In this document: positions 1 to 8,799 of the stretch, one piece after another
Layout: each line of letters starts with the position of its first letter
How positions within the stretch are numbered: position 1 is the first letter of the stretch
Assembly: GCF_000830005.1 (NCBI RefSeq)
Contig: NZ_CP010407.1
Coordinates: 3,763,001 to 3,827,000 of the forward strand
Direction of reading: 5' to 3'
Length of the DNA: 64,000 nucleotides
Source: Streptomyces vietnamensis
GTDB taxonomy: Bacteria > Actinomycetota > Actinomycetes > Streptomycetales > Streptomycetaceae
Position numbers and translations under genes: made by a program
Notes under the pieces: model-generated
Databases searched by the model: none
The model's input: the letters and a program-made list of their open reading frames with translations, nothing else
What the model was told of the DNA's origin: nothing

Positions 1-256
1 TGGCGCTGCAGACGGCGAACATGATGACGACCAGCGTGTTGACGAGGCCGCCGACGTCGGCGATCTGCAGGCCCTCGTAGGCGAAGCGCAGCACGAAGCA
101 GGCCGCGACGGCAGCGGCGAGCGCGCCGGCGGCCAGGCCGGCGCGGCGCAGTGCGTAGTTGCCGCTGTGGTCGACCCAGGTCGTGCCGAAGAAGCGGATC
201 TCCTCCGGCTGCGGCCCGGTGCCGGTCTTGCTGGGGGTCTGCTCTTCGTCGCTCAC
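1..256 (-). CDS. Conserved membrane protein, N-terminal part (truncated by window edge)
   Basis: GTG start at 256 on the minus strand; the frame stays open to base 1, so only about 85 residues are seen. The first 35 residues are soluble and acidic, followed by a short TWVDHSGNYALRRAG stretch and then two hydrophobic segments (roughly residues 42-60 and 68-84). This looks like the N-terminus of a small multi-pass inner-membrane protein. Streptomyces relatives are sometimes labelled as EamA-type transporters, but the visible part does not allow a functional call. It lies 34 bp downstream of the SH3-protein genes on the same strand. Confidence 0.6.
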   Translation of the reverse strand, partial: MSDEEQTPSKTGTGPQPEEIRFFGTTWVDHSGNYALRRAGLAAGALAAAVAACFVLRFAYEGLQIADVGGLVNTLVVIMFAVCSA

Positions 257-290
257 AGGGTCGATTATCCCCGGGCGGCGACGGAAAGGG

Positions 291-671
291 TCAGCCGCAG
301 CGACGAGCGACGTAGCCGTCGCTGCCGGTGTGCACGTACGCGTCCGAGACGAACTCGTCGCTGTCGATGTTGTCCCAGAGGTTCGTGGTGCCGTACGGAC
401 CCGTGATGGTCTCGCCCTCCGTCTGGCAGTAGATCGGCACGCTCACGCCCAGCGCGAGGGTCCGCACGATCTCGTACTTGGTGCCCGGGCCGGAGCGCAC
501 GTTGACGCGGTAGCCGGGCGCGATCGGGTACCGGGCGACGCCGGTCGTGGCAGCCGGGGCCGTACGGTACGCCGCGATCTCGACTGCGGAGGAGCCGTTA
601 GCGCTGGCGAGCACCAGGCCCAGGGCGGCGGCCGTGCCGCCGGCAGTGGTGAGCATTCTTCTGCGGAGCAT
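291..671 (-). CDS. Secreted SH3-domain protein
   Basis: About 126 residues. The chosen ATG (671) has an AGGA Shine-Dalgarno 5 nt upstream; an ATG four codons earlier (683) is less well placed. An RRR twin-arginine-like basic N-terminus is followed by a hydrophobic stretch and an Ala-rich cleavage region, so the protein is predicted to be exported. The mature part carries a bacterial SH3 signature (YRVNVRSGPGTKY, then a valine-rich strand) and ends with two Cys in a compact domain. Bacterial SH3 domains usually bind cell-wall peptides. It is the second gene of a pair with a near-identical paralogue upstream, so a tandem duplication is likely. Confidence 0.75.
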   Translation of the reverse strand: MLRRRMLTTAGGTAAALGLVLASANGSSAVEIAAYRTAPAATTGVARYPIAPGYRVNVRSGPGTKYEIVRTLALGVSVPIYCQTEGETITGPYGTTNLWDNIDSDEFVSDAYVHTGSDGYVARRCG

Positions 672-689
672 TGGCTTCCTCATCCCCCG

Positions 690-995
690 TCAGCCGCAGT
701 GGCGGGCGACGTAGCCGTCGCTGCCGGTGTTCACGTACGCGTCCGAGACGAACTCGTCGCTCGCGATGTTGTCCCAGAGATTCGTGGTGCCGTACGGGCC
801 GGAGATCGACTCGCCCGGGGTCTGGCAGTAGATCGGCACGCTCACGCCGGCCAACAGCGTCCGTACGATCGGGTACTTCGTGCCCGGGCCGGAGCGCACG
901 TTGACGCGGTAGCCGGGTGCGATCGGATAGCGCGCGACGCCCATGGTGACCACCTCGTCCGGTTCCGTGGCGGCGCTCGTCTCTTCAACAGTCAT
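690..995 (-). CDS. SH3-domain protein lacking a signal peptide (paralogue)
   Basis: 101 residues, starting at the ATG at 995, which has a GGGGGAGG Shine-Dalgarno 5 nt upstream; a longer open frame to 1082 lacks such a site. Residues 19-101 are almost the same as the mature part of the next gene (shared VARYPIAPGYRVNVRSGPGT and FVSDAYV blocks) but the N-terminus is acidic with no hydrophobic segment, so the product appears cytoplasmic or exported by a non-classical route. The stop codon is 18 bp before the start of the paralogue, so the two are probably co-transcribed. The contrast in export signal is unusual for a wall-binding domain. Confidence 0.7.
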   Translation of the reverse strand: MTVEETSAATEPDEVVTMGVARYPIAPGYRVNVRSGPGTKYPIVRTLLAGVSVPIYCQTPGESISGPYGTTNLWDNIASDEFVSDAYVNTGSDGYVARHCG

Positions 996-1152
996 GACGG
1001 CCTCCCCCGTTGACAGCGGAATCGCTCCGCTGAAATTCACTCTCTGCGACGCGCAGGCTAGCAAGCCCTTCCGACATCGCACGCACCATGGACTAGGCTC
1101 CGTGCGTCGCGCACGCGCGCGGACTCAACGGGGAATCACACGGGGGTGGGCG

Positions 1153-3300
1153 ATGCCGCCGTTGCGCAGTACCGGTGCCGACCGGGACGCAGAAGGACCT
1201 GAATACGCGGGCGAGTACCGCCTTCAGGCCTGTCTCGGAGCGGGCGGCATGGGGGTGGTCCATCTGGCCACCTCCCCTTCCGGACTGCGGCTCGCCGTCA
1301 AGGTCGTGCACGGACAGTACGCGGAGGACCCGGAGTTCAGGGCCCGGTTCCGCCAGGAGGTCGCGGCCGCCCGCCGGGTGAGCGGCGCCTTCACCGCGCC
1401 CGTCGTGGACGCCGACCCCGATGCCGTACGCCCCTGGATGGCGACGCTGTACGTCCCCGGCCCCACCCTCGCCGACCAGGTGAAGCGGAACGGGCCCCTC
1501 TCCCCCGCCGAGCTGCGCCGGCTGACCGCAGGGCTCGCGGAGGCCCTGCGCGACATCCACCGGGCCGGTGTGGTCCACCGGGACCTCAAGCCGAGCAACG
1601 TCCTGCTCACCGACACCGGACCGAAGGTCATCGACTTCGGCATCTCCCGGCCGGTGGACAGCGATCTCCACACGGAGACGGGGAAGTTGATCGGGTCGCC
1701 GCCCTTCATGGCGCCCGAACAGTTCCAGCGTCCGCGCGAGGTCGGACCGGCGGCGGACGTGTTCGCCCTCGGGTCCGTCCTCGTGCACGCCGCGACCGGA
1801 CACGGCCCGTTCGACTCCGACAGTCCCTACATCGTCGCGTACCAAGTCGTGCACGACGAGCCCGATCTGACGGGCGTTCCGGCCGACCTCACCCCGCTCG
1901 TCGCACGCTGCCTCGCCAAGGAACCGGCGGAACGTCCGACTCCGGGCGAGATCATGACCGCCCTGCTGCCGCCCTCGTACGAGGCGGCGGCCTTCATACC
2001 GTCACAGCGGCGGGCCCCTGTCCTGCCCACCCCCGCGCCTCGGTCTCCGGGCTCCTGGGACGCGGACACTCCCGTACGCGTGACCACGGAGCAGCCCCGG
2101 CGTCGACGGCCGCCCCGCTGGCCCGTCACGGCCACCGCGCTCCTCGTGCTGGCCGGGGTCGGTGCCTTCGCCGCCGTCCAGTTCAGCGGCGATGGCGCCC
2201 ACACACGCGACCCGCACAAGGCCCCGGTGGCCAAGGCCTTCGCCGGATGGCAGACCCCGCTGCAGAAGGACGGCGATACCGTCGCACCCGCCTGCGGATA
2301 CATCGCCGACGCACTCTTCTGCTCGGGCCGGGGCATCGCCATCGCACGGGTCGATCCCGGGGCCGGCCGCGTGCTGTGGTCACAGCCGGCCGCCGACAGC
2401 GAGAACTTCTCCGCGCCTGCGCCGATGTCCGGCGGCCTGATCGGCGTCAGCTCTGCTGACCGCGGACTCCGGACGTACGAAACCGACGGCAATCCCGGCT
2501 GGTACATGAAGGGCGCCGAACACGACTCCAACGTGCGGTTCGCCGACGAGACCGTCCTGTTCGCCGGGGGATCGGGAAGGCTGAAGGCAGTCGCAGCCGC
2601 CACGGGGGAGCAGCGCTGGAGCCACAGTCTGCAGGGGCACTCGGAGCCGCGCTTCGGCCCGTACGACCCCGTCTCCGATCTGTTGCCGGTCTTCGAAGCA
2701 TCCTCCGGAGCATCCGGTCGCGCACACACCCTGATCAGCGCCTTGCGGCCGCTGAGCGGTGAGATCGCCTGGCAGAAGCGTCTGGACGGAGATCTCGTCC
2801 CCGTGGGCACAGGAGCCGACGGTGTGCTGGTCCTGCGGTCCGCGAACCGCGACTCGCGCACCGACGCCGTCGTTCTGTACGACCCCGCCAAGCGGTCCGC
2901 TCGCCGGATCCCCGTGCCCTCCCTGATGGACGAACCCAAGGTCGCCGTTCGGGGCACCACCGTCTATCTGCTGACGCCGACGGGCCAGCTCATCGCCCTG
3001 GACACCGCCTCTCCCGGCGGCCGCGTGCTCTGGACGCTGGAGACCGCAGCCGGCACCGTGTCCGTCCCCGTCGTCGGCCCCGGCGACCGGCTCTACTTCT
3101 CCGCCTCCGACGGGCGGCTGCTCGCCGTCGACACCGCGCGCGGTGCTCTCCTCGGGCAGACCGGGCCCCGGCTGCGGGACGGCAGGCTCGGGTACGCGAC
3201 GACCATCCCCGCGCCCGTCGTCGCCGGGGACCGGGTGTTCGGGACGGCGCCGGACGGATCCGTCTTCGCGGTGGACGCGCGCGATCCGGCGGCCTGGTGA
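1153..3300 (+). CDS. Membrane Ser/Thr protein kinase with extracellular PQQ-like beta-propeller
   Basis: 715 residues from ATG 1153 (GGGGGTGGG just upstream; the longer frame from 943 overlaps the SH3 gene). Kinase domain at about residues 22-290: glycine loop GAGGMG (29-34), catalytic HRDLKPSN (142-149), DFG (161-163). A basic linker precedes one membrane segment at about 322-345. The remaining 370 residues are rich in repeating G-x-W/L-D-x-x-x-G blades typical of PQQ/WD-like repeat propellers and should lie outside the membrane. The arrangement suggests a receptor kinase of the PknB/PknD class that senses an envelope ligand. It is convergent with ilvD, with a strong hairpin between them. 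Confidence 0.88.
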   Translation: MPPLRSTGADRDAEGPEYAGEYRLQACLGAGGMGVVHLATSPSGLRLAVKVVHGQYAEDPEFRARFRQEVAAARRVSGAFTAPVVDADPDAVRPWMATLYVPGPTLADQVKRNGPLSPAELRRLTAGLAEALRDIHRAGVVHRDLKPSNVLLTDTGPKVIDFGISRPVDSDLHTETGKLIGSPPFMAPEQFQRPREVGPAADVFALGSVLVHAATGHGPFDSDSPYIVAYQVVHDEPDLTGVPADLTPLVARCLAKEPAERPTPGEIMTALLPPSYEAAAFIPSQRRAPVLPTPAPRSPGSWDADTPVRVTTEQPRRRRPPRWPVTATALLVLAGVGAFAAVQFSGDGAHTRDPHKAPVAKAFAGWQTPLQKDGDTVAPACGYIADALFCSGRGIAIARVDPGAGRVLWSQPAADSENFSAPAPMSGGLIGVSSADRGLRTYETDGNPGWYMKGAEHDSNVRFADETVLFAGGSGRLKAVAAATGEQRWSHSLQGHSEPRFGPYDPVSDLLPVFEASSGASGRAHTLISALRPLSGEIAWQKRLDGDLVPVGTGADGVLVLRSANRDSRTDAVVLYDPAKRSARRIPVPSLMDEPKVAVRGTTVYLLTPTGQLIALDTASPGGRVLWTLETAAGTVSVPVVGPGDRLYFSASDGRLLAVDTARGALLGQTGPRLRDGRLGYATTIPAPVVAGDRVFGTAPDGSVFAVDARDPAAW

Positions 3301-3312
3301 GTACGTACGCAT

Positions 3313-3351
3313 GAGTGAGGGGAGCGGGTCCCGGACCCGCTCCCCTCACTC
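3313..3351. terminator. Bidirectional hairpin terminator between kinase gene and ilvD
   Basis: A 19-bp perfect inverted repeat (arms 3313-3331 and 3333-3351 around one central base) lies between the stop codons of two convergent genes. There is no clear U-tract, as is common in Streptomyces, but the stem is very GC-rich. Confidence 0.8.
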
Positions 3352-3369
3352 GTACAGCTCCTACCGGGC

Positions 3370-5223
3370 TCAGCCCAGCTTCGTCACGTCCCGGACCGCG
3401 CCCTTGTCCGCGCTCGTCGCCATCGCCGCGTACGCCCGCAGCGCCGCCGACACCTTGCGCTCGCGGTTCTTCGGCGCGTACACGCCGCCGAGGGCCTCGC
3501 GGCGGGCCGCCAGGGTGGCGTCGTCGACGAGGAGCTCGATCGAGCGGTTCGGGATGTCGATGCGGATGCGGTCGCCGTCCTCGACGAGCGCGATCGTGCC
3601 GCCCGAGGCCGCCTCCGGGGAGGCGTGGCCGATGGACAGGCCCGAGGTGCCGCCGGAGAAGCGGCCGTCGGTGACCAGCGCGCACGCCTTGCCCAGGCCG
3701 CGGCCCTTCAGGTACGAGGTCGGGTAGAGCATCTCCTGCATGCCGGGGCCGCCCTTGGGGCCCTCGTAGCGGATGACGACGACGTCGCCCTCCTTGACCT
3801 CCTTGAGGAGGATCTTCTGGACGGCCTCGTCCTGCGACTCGCAGACGACGGCCGGGCCCTCGAAGGTCCAGATCGACTCGTCGACGCCGGCGGTCTTCAC
3901 GACGCAGCCGTCGACGGCCAGGTTGCCGTGCAGGACGGCGAGGCCGCCGTCCTTCGAGTACGCGTGCGCCGCGTCGCGGATGCAGCCGCCGGCCGCGTCC
4001 ATGTCGAGGGCCTCCCAGCGCTCGGACTGGGAGAAGGCGGTCGCGGAGCGGACGCAGCCGGGGCCCGCGTGGAACAGCTCGACGGCCTCGTCGGACGGGG
4101 AGCCGCCGCGCACGTCCCAGGCGTCCAGCCACTCCTTGATGGAGCGGGAGTGGACGGAGTGGACGTCCTCGTTGAGCAGGCCCGCGCGGTACAGCTCGCC
4201 GAGGATGGCCGGGATGCCGCCGGCCCGGTGCACGTCCTCCATGTAGTACGTGCGGTCCTTGGCGACGTTCGGGGCGACCTTGGCGAGGCAGGGGACGCGG
4301 CGGGAAACCTCGTCCATGTCCGGCAGGCCGTAGTCGACGTCGGCCTCCTGCGCGGCGGCGAGCAGGTGCAGGATCGTGTTGGTGGAGCCGCCCATGGCGA
4401 TGTCGAGGGCCATGGCGTTCTCGAAGGCCGCGCGGGTCGCGATCGAGCGGGGCAGGACGGAGGCGTCGTCCTCGTCGTAGTAGCGACGGGTGATGTCGAC
4501 GACCGTGCGGGCCGCGTCCTCGTACAGCGCCTTGCGGGCGGTGTGGGTGGCGAGCAGCGAGCCGTTGCCGGGGAGGGAGAGGCCGATGGCCTCGGTCAGG
4601 CAGTTCATCGAGTTGGCGGTGAACATGCCGGAACAGGACCCGCAGGTCGGACAGGCGTTCTCCTCGATCCGGAGCATGTCCTCGTCCGAGATCTTGGGGT
4701 TCACGGCGTCGGACATCGCGTCGACCAGGTCGAGCGTGCGGACCGTGCCGTCGACCAGGACCGCGCGACCGGCCTCCATCGGGCCGCCGGAGACGAAGAC
4801 CGTCGGGATGTTGAGGCGCAGGGCGGCCATCAGCATGCCGGGGGTGATCTTGTCGCAGTTGGAGATGCAGATCAGGGCGTCGGCGCAGTGCGCCTCGACC
4901 ATGTACTCCACGCTGTCCGCGATCAGGTCGCGGGACGGGAGGCTGTAGAGCATGCCGCCGTGGCCCATGGCGATGCCGTCGTCGACGGCGATCGTGTTGA
5001 ACTCGCGGGCGATGCCGCCGGCGGCGGTGATGGCCTCGGAGACGATCCGGCCGACCGGCTGGAGGTGGGTGTGGCCGGGGACGAACTCGGTGAAGGAGTT
5101 GGCGACGGCGATGATCGGCTTCCGGCCGATGTCCGCGCCGGGTACACCGGAGGCACGCATAAGGGCGCGTGCGCCCGCCATGTTGCGGCCGTGGGTGACA
5201 GTGCGGGACCTCAGCTCGGGCAT
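3370..5223 (-). CDS. ilvD: Dihydroxy-acid dehydratase
   Basis: 617 residues, the normal length of the family (E. coli IlvD 616). It dehydrates 2,3-dihydroxyisovalerate and 2,3-dihydroxy-3-methylvalerate in valine, isoleucine and CoA-precursor synthesis. The iron-sulfur ligand motifs are present: SNCDKITPG around Cys123 and [11 protein letters not shown] around Cys191-197, together with the HGNLAVDGC block near the C-terminal domain. The start at 5223 gives the typical [20 protein letters not shown] beginning; the frame extends 19 codons further upstream without conservation. The upstream neighbour is a TetR-type regulator gene on the same strand, 93 bp away. Confidence 0.97.
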   Translation of the reverse strand: MPELRSRTVTHGRNMAGARALMRASGVPGADIGRKPIIAVANSFTEFVPGHTHLQPVGRIVSEAITAAGGIAREFNTIAVDDGIAMGHGGMLYSLPSRDLIADSVEYMVEAHCADALICISNCDKITPGMLMAALRLNIPTVFVSGGPMEAGRAVLVDGTVRTLDLVDAMSDAVNPKISDEDMLRIEENACPTCGSCSGMFTANSMNCLTEAIGLSLPGNGSLLATHTARKALYEDAARTVVDITRRYYDEDDASVLPRSIATRAAFENAMALDIAMGGSTNTILHLLAAAQEADVDYGLPDMDEVSRRVPCLAKVAPNVAKDRTYYMEDVHRAGGIPAILGELYRAGLLNEDVHSVHSRSIKEWLDAWDVRGGSPSDEAVELFHAGPGCVRSATAFSQSERWEALDMDAAGGCIRDAAHAYSKDGGLAVLHGNLAVDGCVVKTAGVDESIWTFEGPAVVCESQDEAVQKILLKEVKEGDVVVIRYEGPKGGPGMQEMLYPTSYLKGRGLGKACALVTDGRFSGGTSGLSIGHASPEAASGGTIALVEDGDRIRIDIPNRSIELLVDDATLAARREALGGVYAPKNRERKVSAALRAYAAMATSADKGAVRDVTKLG

Positions 5224-5316
5224 CGTCGCTCGCTCCTCGTGATGGGTGTGCTTGCTTTCGAGCGTACGCCGACGCTCCAAGATCTGGACAGGGTGTCCGT
5301 AATGCGGGACGGGTGT

Positions 5317-5928
5317 TCAGCTTTCGGTCAGGTACCGCTGGAGCGTCGGGGCCACCTGTTCGACGATCCGCTCCGGATCCGCCGAGGCCAGCGGCTCGAC
5401 CTGGATCACGTACCGCATGATCGCGATCCCGATCATGTGGGAGGCGGCCAGCTCCGCGCGGAAGCTCGGGTCCGGCACGTCGAGTTCGGCCGCGATCCGC
5501 TCCAGGAGCCGGCGCAGCACGAAGGTCCGCAGCACCTTCGCCGCCGCCTCGTGGGTGAGCGCGGAGCGGACGATCGCGAGGAGCGGGGCGCGGGACGCCG
5601 GGTTCTCCCAGACGCCGATGAAGAAGCGCGCGAGCCGCTCGCCGATGGCATCGCGCGGGCCGCCGAGGATCGCCGGGACGACGGTCGTGGGCTCGAAGGA
5701 GACCTCGATGGCGGCGGCGAAGACCTCGTCCTTCGTGCCGAAGTAGTGGTGCACGAGCGCCGGGTCCACCCCGGCGGCCTTGGCGATGCCGCGCACCGAG
5801 GCCTTGTCGTAGCCGCGTTCGGCGAACTGGGCGCGGGCCGCCTCCAGGATCCGTGTCCGAGTGCCCGGGCCGCTCTCCTCCTCGGTACGGGACGGGCGGC
5901 CGCGCCGGCGCGGGGCCGGGTCGGTCAT
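5317..5928 (-). CDS. TetR-family transcriptional regulator
   Basis: 203 residues. An N-terminal basic [10 protein letters not shown] stretch leads into a TetR helix-turn-helix at about residues 27-72 (ILEAARAQFAERGYDKASVRGIAKAAGV, then HHYFGTKDEVF). The remaining helical domain includes the TetR_C-type ligand-binding core. It lies between a TIM-barrel isomerase gene (40 bp upstream) and ilvD (93 bp downstream) on the same strand. The target and the ligand cannot be read from the sequence; autoregulation or control of its neighbours is the usual pattern. Confidence 0.9.
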   Translation of the reverse strand: MTDPAPRRRGRPSRTEEESGPGTRTRILEAARAQFAERGYDKASVRGIAKAAGVDPALVHHYFGTKDEVFAAAIEVSFEPTTVVPAILGGPRDAIGERLARFFIGVWENPASRAPLLAIVRSALTHEAAAKVLRTFVLRRLLERIAAELDVPDPSFRAELAASHMIGIAIMRYVIQVEPLASADPERIVEQVAPTLQRYLTES

Positions 5929-5968
5929 GGGGCGGGGGCCTCTTCGCTCGGGCGCGGGGTCGGGTCCG

Positions 5969-6826
5969 TCATGGGCGCGGGGCCCGTTCGGCGGGGCGGG
6001 GGCTTTGTGCCGGGCGGGCGGCGGGCGAAGCCAGGTGCAGCCGGGTGAAGGCGAGGGCCTCCGCGAGGTCGGCCTCGCGTTCGGCGGCTGACATCGCGCG
6101 GCGGGTGTTGACCTCTATGACGACGTGCCCGTCGAAACCGGTGAGCGCGAGCCGCTCCAGGAGCTCGGCGCAGGGCTGGGTGCCGCGCCCCGGGACGAGG
6201 TGCTCGTCCTTGGCGGAGCCCTTGCCGTCGGCGAGGTGGACGTGGCCGAGCCGGTCGCCCATGCGGTCGATCATCGCGAGGGCGTCGGTGCGGGCGGTCG
6301 CGGTGTGCGAGAGGTCGACGGTGAAGTGCCGGTAGTCGTCCTTGGTGACGTCCCACTCGGGGGCGTACGCGAGCATCTCGCGGTCCTTGTACCGCCACGG
6401 GTACATGTTCTCGACGGCGAAGCGGACGTCCGTCTCGTCCGCCATCCGCCAGATGCCGGTCACGAAGTCCTTGGCGTACTGGCGCTGCCAGCGGAACGGC
6501 GGGTGCACGACGACCGTCGACGCGCCGAGCTTCTCGGCCGCCGCCTGGGCGCGCTGGAGCTTGACCCACGGGTCGGTGGACCAGACGCGCTGGGTGATGA
6601 GGAGGCAGGGGGCGTGCACGGCCAGGATCGGGACCTGGTGGTAGTCGGAGAGCCGGCGCAGCGCCTCGATGTCCTGGCTGACCGGATCGGTCCACACCAT
6701 GACCTCGACGCCGTCGTATCCGAGGCGCGCGGCGACCTCGAAGGCCGTCGCCGTCGACTCCGGATAGACCGAGGCCGTCGACAGGGCGACCTTCGCATCC
6801 GGGATGCGCACCACTGGTTCTGCCAC
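5969..6826 (-). CDS. Sugar phosphate isomerase/epimerase (AP-endonuclease-2 TIM barrel)
   Basis: 285 residues from a GTG at 6826. The sequence carries hallmarks of the xylose-isomerase-like TIM barrel: [10 protein letters not shown] near the start, [12 protein letters not shown], a metal-binding VENMYP, a DLSHTA strand, [10 protein letters not shown], and a C-terminal [10 protein letters not shown]. Substrate is unknown; related actinobacterial proteins are annotated only at family level. The C-terminal 25 residues are Pro/Ala/Arg rich and probably disordered. It sits in a same-strand run Ppx/GppA, isomerase, TetR, ilvD. Confidence 0.85.
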   Translation of the reverse strand: MAEPVVRIPDAKVALSTASVYPESTATAFEVAARLGYDGVEVMVWTDPVSQDIEALRRLSDYHQVPILAVHAPCLLITQRVWSTDPWVKLQRAQAAAEKLGASTVVVHPPFRWQRQYAKDFVTGIWRMADETDVRFAVENMYPWRYKDREMLAYAPEWDVTKDDYRHFTVDLSHTATARTDALAMIDRMGDRLGHVHLADGKGSAKDEHLVPGRGTQPCAELLERLALTGFDGHVVIEVNTRRAMSAAEREADLAEALAFTRLHLASPAARPAQSPRPAERAPRP

Positions 6827-6903
6827 GGGGAACAGCGTACGGGGCGGGCCGGGGGGCCGGAGGGTGGTTCCGGTCACGCCCGGCCCCTGCCCCGTACGGT
6901 CCG

Positions 6904-7836
6904 TCAGTGCTCCGGCAGGTGGTCCAGGCGGCGCAGGATGACGCCCTCGCGCAGGGCCCAGGGGCAGATCTCCAGCTCCTCGACGCCGAGCAGGTCCATC
7001 GCGCCCTCCGCGACGAGCGCGCCCGCGAGGAGCTGTCCGGCGCGGCCCTCCGAGACGCCGGGGAGGGCGGCGCGCTCGGGCACGGTCATCGCGGCGAGGC
7101 GCGGAACCCACTCCTCCAGGGACTTGCGGGACAGGATCCGCTGGACGTAGAGGCCCTCCCCCGAGCCCGGCGCGCCCGCGATCCTGGCGAGCTGCTTGAA
7201 GGTCTTGGAGGTGGCGACGACGTGGTCGGGCTTGCCGAAGCGGCTGAACTCGCCGACCGTCCGGGCGATCTGCGCGCGCACATGGCGGCGCAGGGCCTTC
7301 ACGTCGGCGGTGTCGGCCGGGTCGCCGGGCAGCCAGCCGGCGGTGAGGCGGCCGGCGCCGAGGGGCAGGGAGACCGCCGTGTCCGGGTCCTCGTCGATGC
7401 CGTACGCGACTTCGAGGGAGCCGCCGCCGATGTCGAGGAGGAGCAGCTTGCCCGCGGACCAGCCGAACCAGCGGCGGGCGGCGAGGAAGGTGAGGCGGGC
7501 CTCCTCCTCGCCGGTGAGGACCTGGAGGTCGACCCCGGTCTCGTCCTTCACGCGCGCGAGGACCGCGTCGGCGTTGCTGGCCTCGCGGACCGCGGAGGTC
7601 GCGAAGGGCAGGACCTCCTCGCAGCCCTTGTCCTCGGCGGCCAGGAGCGCATCCCGCACGGTCGCGATGAGCCGCTCGACGCCGCCGGGCGCGATGGCGC
7701 CCCGCTCGTCGAGCAGCTCGGCGAGCCGCAGCTCCGCCTTGTGCGAGTGGGCGGGCAGCGGCCGGGCGCCGGGGTGGGCGTCCACCACGAGGAGGTGCAC
7801 CGTGTTCGAACCGACGTCGAGGACTCCGAGTCTCAT
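6904..7836 (-). CDS. Ppx/GppA family phosphatase (exopolyphosphatase-like)
   Basis: 310 residues starting [19 protein letters not shown], the phosphate-1 loop of the ASKHA fold. [16 protein letters not shown] (phosphate-2) is at about residues 131-146. Actinobacteria usually have two such short Ppx paralogues that hydrolyse polyphosphate or pppGpp; the two activities cannot be separated from sequence. A TAGCGT hexamer 7 nt before the ATG suggests a leaderless transcript. The gene is divergent from the Cys-rich gene at 7878, and only 41 bp separate the two start codons. Confidence 0.88.
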   Translation of the reverse strand: MRLGVLDVGSNTVHLLVVDAHPGARPLPAHSHKAELRLAELLDERGAIAPGGVERLIATVRDALLAAEDKGCEEVLPFATSAVREASNADAVLARVKDETGVDLQVLTGEEEARLTFLAARRWFGWSAGKLLLLDIGGGSLEVAYGIDEDPDTAVSLPLGAGRLTAGWLPGDPADTADVKALRRHVRAQIARTVGEFSRFGKPDHVVATSKTFKQLARIAGAPGSGEGLYVQRILSRKSLEEWVPRLAAMTVPERAALPGVSEGRAGQLLAGALVAEGAMDLLGVEELEICPWALREGVILRRLDHLPEH

Positions 7837-7843
7837 GGACGGA

Positions 7844-7870
7844 ACGCTACTGCTCCGGCCCGCATACGCT
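7844..7870. promoter_or_regulatory. Back-to-back leaderless-type promoters
   Basis: In the 41-bp gap between divergent starts, TAGCGT (minus strand, 7844-7849) stands 7 nt before ATG 7836 and TACGCT (plus strand, 7865-7870) stands 7 nt before GTG 7878. Both match the TANNNT -10 hexamer at the distance used by leaderless mRNAs. Each -35 element would have to overlap the other -10 or the other gene's first codons. Confidence 0.6.
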
Positions 7871-7877
7871 TGGTGTT

Positions 7878-8759
7878 GTGCCAAAGACGAAAAAGGCGAA
7901 GCCGGGCAAAGAGAGCGAAGGCGTACGCGTGAAGGACGCCAGGACCGCGCACGCGGCGAAGGCCGTGAAGGCGGTCAAGGTCGGGAAGCAGAAGCGGGGC
8001 AAGGCCGAGGAGCCCGACGAGAAGGGCCTGGACTTCGCGCGCGCGTGGGTCGAGTTTCCCGATCCCACCGACGAGGAGCAGGTCTTCCGCTGCGACCTGA
8101 CCTGGCTGACCTCCCGCTGGACCTGCATCTTCGGCAACGGCTGCCAGGGCATCCAGGAAGGGCGCGCCGACGACGGCTGCTGCACGCTGGGCGCGCACTT
8201 CTCCGACGAGGACGACGAGAAGCGGGTCGCCGGTCATGTGGCCCGGCTCACCCCGGAGCTGTGGCAGTTCCACGACGTCGGTACGGAGTCGGGCTGGGTG
8301 CAGCTCGACGAGGACGGCGACCGGCAGACCCGCCGCTGGGAGGGGTCCTGCATCTTCCAGAACCGGCCCGGGTTCGCGGGCGGCGCGGGCTGCTCGCTGC
8401 ACATCCTGGCGATGAAGGAGGGCCGGGAGCCGCTGGAGACGAAGCCGGACGTGTGCTGGCAGCTGCCGGTGCGGCGGACGTACGACTGGGTCGACCGCCC
8501 CGACGACACCAAGGTGCTGCAGGTGTCGATCGGCGAGTACGACCGGCGCGGCTGGGGGCCGGGCGGGCACGATCTGCACTGGTACTGCACGACGGCCTCG
8601 TCGGCGCACGTCGGTGCCGAGCCGGTCTACGTCTCGTACCGGCCGGAGCTCGTCGAGATGATGGGCGAGGAGGCGTACGGGGTGCTCGCCGGGCTGTGCG
8701 AGGCGCGGCTGGCCTCGCAGCTGCCGCTGGTGGCTCCGCATCCCGCTGATCCCGCGTAA
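7878..8759 (+). CDS. Conserved Cys-rich protein of unknown function
   Basis: 293 residues from GTG 7878. The first 45 residues are Lys/Ala-rich and probably disordered. The rest has a conserved set of cysteines: [19 protein letters not shown] near residues 73-100, later GSCIF, GAGCSLH and DVCW. This spacing suggests a metal or iron-sulfur binding protein, and the overall look resembles the YkgJ/DUF3109-type Cys-cluster proteins, but this is not proven. The stop TAA (8757-8759) abuts a 10-bp tandem array that also holds the stop of the convergent neighbour. Confidence 0.75.
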   Translation: MPKTKKAKPGKESEGVRVKDARTAHAAKAVKAVKVGKQKRGKAEEPDEKGLDFARAWVEFPDPTDEEQVFRCDLTWLTSRWTCIFGNGCQGIQEGRADDGCCTLGAHFSDEDDEKRVAGHVARLTPELWQFHDVGTESGWVQLDEDGDRQTRRWEGSCIFQNRPGFAGGAGCSLHILAMKEGREPLETKPDVCWQLPVRRTYDWVDRPDDTKVLQVSIGEYDRRGWGPGGHDLHWYCTTASSAHVGAEPVYVSYRPELVEMMGEEAYGVLAGLCEARLASQLPLVAPHPADPA

Positions 8760-8799
8760 AAGCCTTTAGAAGCCTTTAGAAGCCCTTGGAAGCCCTCAG
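8757..8799. repeat. 10-bp tandem array holding two convergent stop codons
   Basis: Four 10-bp units (8760-8799): two identical AAGCCTTTAG copies and two diverged ones. The array begins right after the TAA of the plus-strand gene, and its last unit contains the TGA (8796-8798) of the minus-strand gene. Confidence 0.85.

Noticed and set aside
943..1152. N-terminal extension of the kinase
   Set aside because: It would overlap the SH3 gene and lacks conserved residues; ATG 1153 fits better.
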